This document shows positions 33,977 through 41,854 of a DNA stretch of 64,000 bases, in pieces. The stretch comes from Suilimivivens aceti (GTDB lineage Bacteria > Bacillota > Clostridia > Lachnospirales > Lachnospiraceae), in contig NZ_JAOQKJ010000009.1 in the NCBI RefSeq assembly GCF_025567405.1, forward strand, positions 94,659 through 158,658, given 5' to 3'. Position 1 is the first letter of the stretch; each line of letters starts with the position of its first letter. Position numbers and translations under genes: made by a program. The notes under the pieces are model-generated. The model did not search any database and was not told where the DNA came from. It saw only the letters and a list, made by a program, of their open reading frames with translations.

Positions 33977-34248
33977 ACTTGTCATCACCTCCTTCAGCTT
34001 CATAGGTTAGACGGAGAAATCGGAATTTCGTTACAAAGAAGTTTGAAATTTTTATACCTTTACGCTACTCTTGCTTTGTGCGGACTATTGGTAGACGCGC
34101 ATTAACGGCAAGTAAAGAGATTGCTGTGTCAGCTTGATATGTTCAAATGCTAATTAAGTATAGCATACAGCTATGAATTTTTCTATTGCGTTCCCCTGAC
34201 TTCGGAATAGTGGCAGGGCTGGCTATCCTTGTTTTGCTTTGTGCTTCT

Positions 34249-34389
34249 CTACCGTACATGAGCATTTGCACCGGGATTATCGTTTCCATATCCTTCGAGA
34301 AGATTGATAACTCCCCACACGCCGACACCTGCTCCGATTGCGGTTACTACTGTTTTAAGTCCTGTTACTGATGTTGTAAAAAAGCCCAT
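34249..34389 (-). pseudogene. maff2 5' fragment, interrupted by element B
   Basis: Starts with ATG behind AAAGGAGACAAACAA and reads MGFFTTSVTGLKTVVTAIG then GVGVWGVINLLEGYG and NDNPGA, the N-terminal half of Maff2. True maff2 sequence ends at GCAAA (34265-34269); the frame continues five codons into element B (NAHVR) and stops at 34249. The 3' half is at 25041-25136. The product would keep only the first hydrophobic segment. Too short for usual gene finders, which is why it may be unannotated elsewhere. Confidence 0.9.
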
Positions 34390-34421
34390 TTGTTTGTCTC
34401 CTTTTTCTTGAAAAATGAAAT

Positions 34422-34466
34422 AAAAAAGGGAGCTGTTCTGATTTGTGATTTTTCAGAAAAACTCCC
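34422..34466 (-). terminator. Terminator/attenuator between virD4 and maff2
   Basis: Minus-strand stem GGGAG ... TTCTGA, loop, TCAGAA ... CTCCC followed by six T residues. It stands between two genes of one transfer operon, 33 bp before the maff2 start. Confidence 0.65.
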
Positions 34467-34499
34467 ATAACAATAGTTCCAATATTTAGTTGTAAAGTC

Positions 34500-34524
34500 A
34501 CTTCTGGACATTGTGACCAGAAGT
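34500..34524. repeat. 25-bp palindrome, copy 3
   Basis: ACTTCTGG ... CCAGAAGT around ACATTGTGA. It touches the virD4 stop and is 111 bp upstream of maff2. Confidence 0.85.
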
Positions 34525-35343
34525 TAAGCCGTGATCTCTCCGACATCGCATACCTCGTCCACCACATCATTCTGCTTGAACCGCAGCTTGTTAAGGTTTT
34601 TAACGTATTTTTCAATGTCAAATTCATTCTTTTTGTCATAATCGGATAACATCGGGTATTGCTTATGCTTCGTTATATCAAACTTATCTGAGAAAAATGG
34701 TCTCACACCTCTAAGCTGCATGATACATTTGCTGCCATCCATGACTGCAATCTCGTCCTGACTCATTAACTCCTTTCCAGTCTTTTGATAATTCAGACCG
34801 TAGGACTGGCTCGTACCTCTTGTATCCGAGATATTGTAAAGGTCAATCGTTTCTTTTCCAAGGATTTCTGCCAGATCTTTCAGAGTATCTTTCTCTTTTC
34901 CTCCCAGAAACAGGGTAGTGTCGCAGTTTCCTTCAATCGTGGAAGCGTTGTCCCGGTACAGAGCCTTTAGCTGTGACTTTGACTGCAAAATAATAGAAGC
35001 TGATATTTCCCGGCTACGAATGGTAGCAATCAGCTTCTCAAACTGCGGAATCTGCCCAATGTTCGCAAACTCGTCCAGTAAACACCGGACGTGAATCGGC
35101 AGTCTCCCATTATATACATCATCTGCCTTGTCACAAAGCAGATTGAATAACTGCGAATACATGATACTTACAATGAAATTGAATGTTGCATCGGTATCCG
35201 AGATAATGACAAACAATGCTGTCTTTTTCTCTCCCAACGTATCAAGCTCCAGTTCATCATAAGAAGTCAGGTCACGCAGCTCCTTAATATCAAATGGTGC
35301 CAACCTCGCACCACAGCTAATCAGAATTGATTTTGCTGTCTTT
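34524..35343 (-). pseudogene. virD4: virD4 3' fragment (coupling protein, Walker B half), separated by element C
   Basis: Reads GKTAKSILISCGARLAPFD at the junction and continues with VRCLLDEFANIG (Walker B), IRSREISASIILQSKSQLKA and the C-terminal region of TraG/VirD4 coupling proteins. It joins the 5' half (43828-44733) at LAAG-KTAKSIL when element C is removed. A start near 35303 is formal only and has no good ribosome site. Because the Walker A motif is on the other fragment, this piece cannot work alone. Confidence 0.92.
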
Positions 35344-35389
35344 CCAGAGACGAAAAGTCAAGGACTTTTTCATCAAATTCAAGAAGAAG

Positions 35390-35548
35390 TCACATTTTGC
35401 GGACTTCTTCACGAAGCATACGCTTGATTTTGTCCTCCATCGTCTCCTTGGCGGTCTGGCTGAAATGCACACGCACGATATAGGTTGTCTTGCCGATCTG
35501 CTTTCTGACAGTCGGGCAAGTGGCGGTGTTAGTTGCGGTATTGTTCAT
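35390..35548 (-). CDS. tnpW: TnpW-like protein of element C (52 aa)
   Basis: Starts with ATG behind AGGAGGATTTTGA. It reads CPTVRKQIGKTTYIVRVHFS then QTAKETMEDKIKRMLREEV, the same beta-pair plus helix pattern as the TnpW proteins of elements A and B. It is short and therefore easily missed. It lies between the replication gene and the left end of element C. Confidence 0.75.
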   Translation of the reverse strand: MNNTATNTATCPTVRKQIGKTTYIVRVHFSQTAKETMEDKIKRMLREEVRKM

Positions 35549-35569
35549 TCAAAATCCTCCTGTAAATGA

Positions 35570-35599
35570 AAAATGCCCGGTGACTGTTCATCATCGGGC
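35570..35599 (-). terminator. Terminator-like hairpin upstream of tnpW in element C
   Basis: Minus-strand stem GCCCGATGA ... TCACCGGGC followed by ATTTTTC. Same place and stem start (GCCCGA) as at 6708-6784 in element A. Confidence 0.6.
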
Positions 35600-35690
35600 G
35601 GTGTCGGTATGATGGAACAAGGCAAGGCGGCAACATTAAGGTATCTATAAAAACCTTGCCGTCTTTGCCACGCTTGCCGTGTTCCTGTTG

Positions 35691-37562
35691 TCAGTTTCGG
35701 AGATAGCAGACCCATGCTGTGCCGTCTTTCTCGGTCACAAGTCTGTCCCCGATACGGCTTTTCGCCGTTCGCATGGTGCGTGAGGAAATCCCACGCTCAT
35801 TGACCGTCTTTTCCAGCTCTGCACTTGGCATTTTCTTTCCGTCTGCAAGCAGTTCCAGAATGAGCATTTCTGCCTGTGCGGTCTTACTCTCGGTCTTGGC
35901 GGTGTCCGTCCCGGCAAGAAGCTCATCAGCGGTAATGTCATAAACTCCTTTCCATTCAAAGCCTTTCTCGTCTCCCAGAGAAAAGGCAAGGGACTGTCCG
36001 GGCGGCGCAAGAGAGCTTTTCTCATGGATCAGTACCCTTGTTGTGGGACTGTCCTTCAGCTTGCCGATAAAGAGTAGGCTGCGGACTGCCGCCGTAATGT
36101 CGATAGACCCTAATCCCCGGTAGGTGCTTTGCGTTCCTGCGGCTTTGTTGAGGTGTCCGATCAGCACGATAGCGCACCCGGTAGCCTGTGCAATGTCTCC
36201 CAGACTGCGGAATATCGGGCGCACCTCGTTTGCCCGGTTCATGTCCACATCTGCGCCCAGAAACGCCTGTACCGGGTCAATGATAACCAGCTTTGCGTTG
36301 TTTTCCCGGATTGCCCTTGCGATGCGTTCATCGGCAAGGGTCAGTGGTGTGTCTCTATCGTCAATGACAAGCACTTTTTCAAGGTCTGCGTCTGCTTCCA
36401 TCAGTCGGGGCTTGACCGTATCACCCAGACCGTCCTCGGCAGTCTGGTAAATGATATTGAACGGTTCAAGGGTTTCCATACCGGGCAAGGGCTTTCGGTT
36501 GGTGCAAGCCGCCGCAAGACGCATGGCAAAGTAGGTCTTGCCCTCGCCGGGGTTGCCCTGTATGATCGTCAGCTTTCCAAAGGGGATATAGGGAAACCAT
36601 AGCCATTTCACGCTCGTCAGCTCCACATCTGCCATGCGGAGCATGGGAACAGGCTGGGCGGTGGGCAGCTCTCGCAGCGTGATTGTCTCGGCTATGAATT
36701 TGCGGCTCGGAATGTCCCCTTGCTGACGGAGAACATCGTTCCAGTCTTTCCTTGCCGGGACAAGGCGAATGACGGCGATCTCGCTGGGAATGGACTGTGC
36801 CAGTCGGGTACAGGCTTCGCTTCCTGCGGTGTCGCTGTCAAGGCAGAGGAACACTTTTTGGGTGTCCTTGCGCTCAGAAAGAAAACGGTCAAGGGCTTTG
36901 CCAGAAACGCCGCCCAGGGCAAGATAGCTTCTTGTCTGCCAGTCCTGCGGATAAAGGCAGATGAATGATAACAGGTCAATCGGTGCTTCAAAGACAAAGA
37001 GCTGATTGCCGTTTCCCTCATAGCGGAACGGATAGGACTTGTCAGCCCCGGCAATGTCCTGTCTGAATGGGTCTGCCGTTCCTCGCACATGGGCGTATCT
37101 CGGCGTACCACTTCGGTCTCTGCCGACAAACACAACATTGTGCCGCTTTGCGTCCTCGTAAATATCCCCGGAAAGAAGAAAAGTCTCAACAAGCGTTTTG
37201 TTGAGACCTCGGCTTTCGCAAAGATATTGAATTGCTCTGTCGGCTGTTCTGTTGTGCAAGGGCAAGTGGAACGCTGTGGGCGGTGCTGTGGTGGCTTCGG
37301 TCTGTCCCTCGCCGTTTTCGCCTGTCAACATCTGGACAGCTTCGGGAAAGGACTTGCCGTAAAACTCCATGACGAAATCAATGGGATAGCCGCCCTTGCT
37401 CTGGCTGTGGCGAAACCACTTGTTTCCCCGGACGGTCAGACTGTCATGTTCTTTCCAGCGGTATTCTCGTCCGCTTTTTATCAGTGTCTCTCCCTGTGTG
37501 CGGAGAAAATCTTCCAGACTGACGGCATTTGCCCGGTCAATCTGTGCTTGGGTGTAATTCAT
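35691..37562 (-). CDS. Primase-helicase: DUF3991/Toprim plus RepA-like AAA ATPase (623 aa)
   Basis: The N-terminal part has a primase zinc/DUF3991-like region (RGNKWFRHSQSKGGYPIDFV) and a Toprim-like segment (LFVFEAPIDLLSF; VFLCLDSDTAG). The C-terminal half is a RecA-like hexameric helicase: Walker A IIQGNPGEGKTYFAMRLA and Walker B KLVIIDPVQAFLG, then IVLIGHLNKAAGTQSTYRG. This single chain is the replication module of element C, differing from both A and B. It overlaps the relaxase stop by four bases. Confidence 0.9.
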   Translation of the reverse strand: MNYTQAQIDRANAVSLEDFLRTQGETLIKSGREYRWKEHDSLTVRGNKWFRHSQSKGGYPIDFVMEFYGKSFPEAVQMLTGENGEGQTEATTAPPTAFHLPLHNRTADRAIQYLCESRGLNKTLVETFLLSGDIYEDAKRHNVVFVGRDRSGTPRYAHVRGTADPFRQDIAGADKSYPFRYEGNGNQLFVFEAPIDLLSFICLYPQDWQTRSYLALGGVSGKALDRFLSERKDTQKVFLCLDSDTAGSEACTRLAQSIPSEIAVIRLVPARKDWNDVLRQQGDIPSRKFIAETITLRELPTAQPVPMLRMADVELTSVKWLWFPYIPFGKLTIIQGNPGEGKTYFAMRLAAACTNRKPLPGMETLEPFNIIYQTAEDGLGDTVKPRLMEADADLEKVLVIDDRDTPLTLADERIARAIRENNAKLVIIDPVQAFLGADVDMNRANEVRPIFRSLGDIAQATGCAIVLIGHLNKAAGTQSTYRGLGSIDITAAVRSLLFIGKLKDSPTTRVLIHEKSSLAPPGQSLAFSLGDEKGFEWKGVYDITADELLAGTDTAKTESKTAQAEMLILELLADGKKMPSAELEKTVNERGISSRTMRTAKSRIGDRLVTEKDGTAWVCYLRN

Positions 37563-39055
37563 CGGGATAGTTCCTCCTTTTTCTGTCGTGTTTGGGGTCG
37601 ATTTTGGAGCTTTTGTTCCTCTGTACGCTCGTTAAATCGGGCGGCAGTATCTACGCATGACTTGACCTTCCAAAGGCGGTGTAAATCGTCTCTGACAGCC
37701 TTAAACTCGCCATAGGTGGTTTCGTGCGCCTGTTCCAGCTCGTCATACTCGTCGGACAGCTTTTTCATATCCACCTTGCCGTCCGGGAACTCCCCGGTCA
37801 GCTTTCGTCTGGCGGCGTAGAACTGTATCAGCTCCGCTTCATGCTCTGCCTTGTACTTGGCTCTGGGCTTCTCAAACTTGATTTTCTGCAAGCCGTCATA
37901 GACAGGCTTCAAGTTCTGGAAAGCAGCGGAGCTGTCATAGAGCTGCTTAATTGCTTTCATTCGGGCGGTCTGTTCGTCCAGCGTTTTCTTCAAGCTCTCT
38001 GTGGCAGCACTGTGTTCGCTGACACGGTGTTCCAAATCTTCAAGGGAGTAAATGCCGTTTGCCCGGAGATAATTGAAAGTCTCGTTCATCTCCTTTAGGT
38101 TGCTGACCTTACCTTTCTGCGAATATGCCCCGGCTCTGCGGCTGGTGTAATAGGCGTTCAGCAGAGAAACAAGGTCGGGTGCCTGCGGCTTGGCAATCTC
38201 CGCTTTTGCTTCGGCAATCCAATCGAACAGGAGAGCGATTTTCTTCTTGATGTCCCGGATAACGGCATTGGTTGCCTTGATCCAGCGGTTGAACTCGCCC
38301 TTTTCGGTGCGTATGCCTTTCTTCTCCATTGCCCGGACGGTTGCGCCTTCATGGATAGTGGGAAGTAAATCCACGCCTTGCCGTTCATAGCTGCGGTGGT
38401 CGATACGAACATCAATACCTTTTTCCGCAAACTTGGCATTGCACATCTCCGCCCATGCTTCACGCCAATGTTCCAGCGTTTCGGGACTGCCCCAGTCGGT
38501 AGTGGGAACGGCGTTGAAAACAAACTCTCCGTTCTGGTCTCGGATACGGTTGCCGTCCTCGTCCAGTTCGTACACCCGGCGTTGCTTTAGTCCCCATTTG
38601 CCGTTCTGCTCGATGGGACGGATGGGGCAAAGCACATGAAAATGCGGATTGGGTATGCCGCCGTCCTCACGGTCTGGCTGGTGTACGGCGAAGTCAACCA
38701 CCATGCCCCGGCTCACAAAGTTCTCCAACAAAAATTGCCTTGCAAGAGCGATGTTTTCCTCAAGGGAAAATTCATTCTGCAAGGCAATGTCAAAGCTGTA
38801 TGCAAGCTGGGCGTTCTTTCCACGCTCGGCTTTTTCCACGGCATTCCACAAGGTCTGACGGTCTGCAAATTCCGGGGGAGCATGGGACGGCAGGATAATA
38901 TCGGAGCAGATCACGCCGCCCTTGCGGGTGTAGTCGCTGTATTCGCCGTAATACTCGCTATACAATCGCTCCCCGGCACGGTAGGCGGCAGAAGCAATAG
39001 CGGACTGTCCTGCGCTTCGCTTAGTCTGCGTGACGCTCAGATGAAATAGTGCCAT
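37559..39055 (-). CDS. mobA: MobA/MobL (MOBQ) relaxase of element C (498 aa)
   Basis: N-terminal MALFHLSVTQTKRSAGQSAI then ASAAYRAGERL is the MobA/MobL start; the metal-binding site is NPHFHVLCPIRP (about residues 135-146). The C-terminal part is a long coiled coil. It would nick an IncQ-like oriT, and a matching nick region is found at 40480-40490. It overlaps the DUF3847 gene upstream (35 bp) and the primase gene downstream (4 bp). Confidence 0.92.
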   Translation of the reverse strand: MALFHLSVTQTKRSAGQSAIASAAYRAGERLYSEYYGEYSDYTRKGGVICSDIILPSHAPPEFADRQTLWNAVEKAERGKNAQLAYSFDIALQNEFSLEENIALARQFLLENFVSRGMVVDFAVHQPDREDGGIPNPHFHVLCPIRPIEQNGKWGLKQRRVYELDEDGNRIRDQNGEFVFNAVPTTDWGSPETLEHWREAWAEMCNAKFAEKGIDVRIDHRSYERQGVDLLPTIHEGATVRAMEKKGIRTEKGEFNRWIKATNAVIRDIKKKIALLFDWIAEAKAEIAKPQAPDLVSLLNAYYTSRRAGAYSQKGKVSNLKEMNETFNYLRANGIYSLEDLEHRVSEHSAATESLKKTLDEQTARMKAIKQLYDSSAAFQNLKPVYDGLQKIKFEKPRAKYKAEHEAELIQFYAARRKLTGEFPDGKVDMKKLSDEYDELEQAHETTYGEFKAVRDDLHRLWKVKSCVDTAARFNERTEEQKLQNRPQTRQKKEELSR

Positions 39056-39380
39056 CGGCTTTCAACTCCTTTTCTCTGTTCGCTTGGCTGATATGGGTAA
39101 TCGCCATGTGACGGACGGCTCGCTGGACTTCGGACAGGGAAAAGATGTGTTCCATCAGCTCTGTCATTTCGGTGCGTGTGAGATCTTTGACCACCGGGGC
39201 AAGGCTCTCAATCGTGCCGCCCAGATTGCAAAGACGATGGGTGCGTTTCTGCCTTTCGCCTTTCTCCAGATACTTCTTTCTGTTCTCCAGACGCTCCAGC
39301 TTGTGCTGTTCCTGTGCAAGCTGCGTCTCGGCTTGCTCCTTTTCGGCTTGGAGCTGGTCGAGGGTTTTCGGTTTTGTCAT
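39021..39380 (-). CDS. DUF3847 family protein (119 aa)
   Basis: A coiled coil (LQAEKEQAETQLAQEQHKLE) followed by GERQKRTHRLCNLGGTIES and a helical C-terminus. DUF3847 proteins lie just upstream of MobA/MobL relaxases and may be relaxosome partners equivalent to MobC (inference). GGAGG lies about 10 bases upstream of the ATG; the gene overlaps the relaxase start. Confidence 0.85.
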   Translation of the reverse strand: MTKPKTLDQLQAEKEQAETQLAQEQHKLERLENRKKYLEKGERQKRTHRLCNLGGTIESLAPVVKDLTRTEMTELMEHIFSLSEVQRAVRHMAITHISQANREKELKADGTISSERHAD

Positions 39381-39413
39381 TGTGATTGACCTCCTTTTTT
39401 GAAAAATGGGGAT

Positions 39414-39460
39414 AAAAAAAGACCGTCAACTTTTCGCATAGTGCGACCAGTCAACGGTCT
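39414..39460 (-). terminator. Intrinsic terminator of the DUF6572 cargo gene
   Basis: Minus-strand stem GACCGTtgACT ... AGTtgACGGTC followed by seven T residues, about 50 bp past the stop at 39509. Confidence 0.8.
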
Positions 39461-39508
39461 GATTTTTGGTATTCGGTTTTTGTGTTCAGTTCGGCAAACT
39501 GGAAAATG

Positions 39509-39829
39509 TTAACTAATCTGTGCCTTGATTTTTATCCCTATCTGACCTAATTGATCTTGAGCTACTTGCAAAAATTTCTGGCAGCTATCTGTTATGTCAT
39601 ACTTGAAATGGATTTCTATCATAGCCATCTTAAAATCAGCATTGGGGTATATTTCATCGTACTGTTTGCTTTCGATAAAAGCCACATACGCATTGATTTT
39701 ATCTTGTAAAATCTTCAAGTGTTCAAACTCATTGTCCCAATTCAAATGGTCGGTAATAAGGAGTACCAAACAAGCATTTTCTTTATCGTTTGCAATTGCG
39801 TCAATCTGACTTGCGTTATCAACAGCCAC
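39509..39829 (-). CDS. DUF6572-like protein (106 aa), cargo
   Basis: The pattern MAVDNASQIDAIANDKENAC then LVLLITDHLNWDNEFEHLKI and KINAYVAFIESKQYDEIYP fits DUF6572, small soluble proteins with a ferredoxin-like alternation of strands and helices. AGGAGAG lies upstream of the ATG. The gene is AT-rich against GC-rich mob genes and carries its own terminator. Members of the family occur near contact-dependent toxin immunity genes, but no function is known here. Confidence 0.65.
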   Translation of the reverse strand: MAVDNASQIDAIANDKENACLVLLITDHLNWDNEFEHLKILQDKINAYVAFIESKQYDEIYPNADFKMAMIEIHFKYDITDSCQKFLQVAQDQLGQIGIKIKAQIS

Positions 39830-39936
39830 AATATCTCTCCTTTACAGTTCTTTATAAAGGCAACTCGATAAATATGTATTTGTGTCAGTCCCAATGTTTG
39901 AAATCATATCCATATTTGACCACAATATTTTTCTTT

Positions 39937-40176
39937 TCACCCGATGTTTTGATTTTCCAATATATAATCTACAATTTCTTGAATTGTTGCTTCTTTGTCA
40001 AGACCATACTCTTCCGGTACAAATATAACTTCAGAAGCTCCTTCATATCCCATCAAATCGTCTATTTCGTCAAAAAAATCATGTATAACATTTTCTTTCA
40101 CTCTTTTCCCTGTTTCTTTGTCTATACCATGATTTTTAAAAATCCCAACAATTCTTTCTACTTCTTTTCTTGTCAT
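39937..40176 (-). CDS. Small acidic protein of unknown function (79 aa), cargo
   Basis: The ATG at 40176 has GGAGG seven bases upstream. It begins MTRKEVERIVGIFKNHGI and ends with an acidic segment (DFFDEIDDLMG; EATIQEIVDYILEN). No signal or membrane segment. It is AT-rich like its neighbour DUF6572 and may form a cargo pair with it. Function is not recognised. Confidence 0.55.
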   Translation of the reverse strand: MTRKEVERIVGIFKNHGIDKETGKRVKENVIHDFFDEIDDLMGYEGASEVIFVPEEYGLDKEATIQEIVDYILENQNIG

Positions 40177-40452
40177 CATTACGCCTCCAAAATATGTTAA
40201 ATCGTTATATCATGATGCTCCATCGATTTTCCTCCCGTAAGTCCCGATTTGTTTGTTCCATAAGATTCATTTTAGTCGCTTTCAAACTTGCTGGCGGCGA
40301 ACAGCATTTTATGCTGTTTGCGGACGGCAAGTCCACAGGGGATAGCCGCATTAGCGGCGCAAGGGGGTGTAGCCACCTTGACGGAACGAAGTGACGCAAC
40401 ATTCTCGGTCATGCAGTTTTCTTCTGCTGACCGGGAATGAAGCTCCGCAGGA

Positions 40453-40490
40453 CGCACTACTCTCGATAGGAGAGTATAGAAGTGCGCCCT
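40453..40490. other. Candidate oriT of element C with RSF1010-like nick region
   Basis: An inverted repeat (CGCACT-ACTCTC, loop, GAGAGT, then AGTGCG) ends in AAGTGCGCCCT at 40480-40490. The IncQ plasmid RSF1010 is nicked in TAAGTGCG/CCCT, and the element's relaxase is of the same MOBQ class. Further hairpins (CAGCAT/ATGCTG; GCCGC/GCGGC) lie at about 40300-40360. The stretch 40205-40543 shows no convincing gene. Confidence 0.7.
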
Positions 40491-40543
40491 TTAGTTCCTA
40501 AAGGGGTTTGCTCCGGCTTAATTTCTCGACAAACTGCAATTAG

Positions 40544-41374
40544 TCATTTCAGTAAGTATTTTCCGAGTCCTATCTGAATCAAATATAGGACAAGGATATG
40601 TGCTGGATAAAAAACATAGAAGAAGTATTTTAGCTTCAGTTTACCACGCTTTCCGTTGTATAGCAGAATAAGCAAGCAGGCAAGAAGCGTACATAAAGGC
40701 GGTTGATTCCCCGTTGTCCCCATGTAAGCCAAAAGGAACAGCAACACTTGATAGATTCGGTGATTACGGCAAATATAAAATGCTGATATGAATAAGATCC
40801 CCTGCATACCGTAGTCACAATGGATTCCTTCCGCAATGCCGGAAAAAAGCACTACACTGAGAACTTGCAGGACTGCTGATTTTATTCTATCCACCGGTAG
40901 GTCTGATTTACACGAAAATCTTTCAAGGCATACCAATGTCAATAAGCCTAAAAACAAGGTGAAAAATACATTTTGATACTTCAAGTAAAACGGAAATGTA
41001 TCTTCCATTCGTGAATACGCACTAAAGAAACCTATGTCAAATGGAACTTCCGAAATAAGGGCAAATGCAAGCATCAACCCAATATAGCGTTTTTTACTTC
41101 TTGTGTGTTGGAATCCTTCTGCCAGCAAAAAACAGAATAGCGGAAAAGCAATCGTCCCAATGCTTTGCAAATCAAACCGTATGAAATAATCTATCTCTCG
41201 GAATCTCTCCCACGACATTTGCCCGTTATCTGCCATAGCCCCCCAGTAGTTTGATAGCAGCCATTGCAGCACAATTTTACATAGATGGTCAATAAGCATT
41301 GTCAGTACAGCAATAACCTTTAGCGAATTTCCTGAGAGAAATTGAATGCGATTTATTTTCCTATCAAGGCTCAT
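40544..41374 (-). CDS. TraX-like membrane protein (276 aa)
   Basis: The ATG at 41374 has TAGGAGG seven bases upstream. About eight hydrophobic segments and the start FLSGNSLKVIAVLTMLIDHL are typical of TraX, the F-plasmid pilin acetylase family; SIGTIAFPLFCFLLAEGF and EVPFDIGFF also fit. In this setting it is more likely a cargo membrane acyltransferase than a pilin modifier, since element C carries no pilus genes (inference). It lies between TnpV and the oriT region. Confidence 0.85.
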   Translation of the reverse strand: MSLDRKINRIQFLSGNSLKVIAVLTMLIDHLCKIVLQWLLSNYWGAMADNGQMSWERFREIDYFIRFDLQSIGTIAFPLFCFLLAEGFQHTRSKKRYIGLMLAFALISEVPFDIGFFSAYSRMEDTFPFYLKYQNVFFTLFLGLLTLVCLERFSCKSDLPVDRIKSAVLQVLSVVLFSGIAEGIHCDYGMQGILFISAFYICRNHRIYQVLLFLLAYMGTTGNQPPLCTLLACLLILLYNGKRGKLKLKYFFYVFYPAHILVLYLIQIGLGKYLLK

Positions 41375-41509
41375 AAAGCAACCTCCTACCAACTTCCAAT
41401 TCTACGATTTTTCGCATTCAAATTATACCATAAAACTCGTGAACAATTCTATCGCAACTTTGGAATATATGAGAAAAGTCCGAACAGTTTTCTGCCCGGA
41501 CTTCCTCAC

Positions 41510-41854
41510 TCAATCATAAATCAATTCTGCTTTCACAATCTCCTCTGCCTGTGCCTTGCAAGCGTTCATCTGCCGCACCCATTCCATTTGATTATCGGCT
41601 TTCAGTTGCTCAGTCACACCGTTTTGCTCTGCCAGTGACCGCACGATCAGCTCCATGCGGTTTCGTGCCGCTTCGTCAATCTCGGCACAATGTTCAAAGA
41701 GCTTGTCGGATAGCACCAGTTCATTGAACAGTATCGGGCGGTGCATTTCCAGATACGCCTTGCGAAGTCTGCCGTAGTGTCCGATGGGCTTGGTCTTGCG
41801 GATAACGATGTTCGGGATAAGATAATCGCCGTTCTGTGTGTAAGTGATATTCAT
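41510..41854 (-). CDS. tnpV: TnpV protein of element C (114 aa)
   Basis: Begins MNITYTQNGDYLIPNIVIRK and carries GVTEQLKADNQMEWVRQMN, the TnpV core. It overlaps the recombinase stop by four bases as in element A. The N-terminus is closer to the nested copy at 3145-3498 (YEKNGDYLIP) than to that of element A. Function is unknown. Confidence 0.87.
   Translation of the reverse strand: MNITYTQNGDYLIPNIVIRKTKPIGHYGRLRKAYLEMHRPILFNELVLSDKLFEHCAEIDEAARNRMELIVRSLAEQNGVTEQLKADNQMEWVRQMNACKAQAEEIVKAELIYD

Larger units (their letters stand above)
25137..34264. mobile_element. Element B: IME with serine recombinase and MOBP relaxase, inserted in maff2
   Basis: The sequence GCAAA (minus strand) occurs at both junctions, 25132-25136 and 34265-34269; recombining there restores maff2. 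The element is about 9.13 kb and visibly GC-richer than the backbone. On the minus strand it holds ECF sigma, anti-sigma, sigma-70-like, HTH, a small cargo gene, MobC, MOBP relaxase, a Cys-rich small protein, replisome organizer, DnaC-like ATPase, TnpW and the recombinase. Unlike A and C, its recombinase is at the end near the 3' half of the target gene and there is no TnpV. Confidence 0.87.

Noticed and set aside
34143..34328. Minus-strand frame of 61 codons near maff2
   Set aside because: It is out of frame with the maff2 5' half, crosses the element B junction, and has no ribosome site.
40205..40457. Small minus-strand frames in the element C oriT region
   Set aside because: They run through dense hairpins, lack ribosome sites and resemble no protein.
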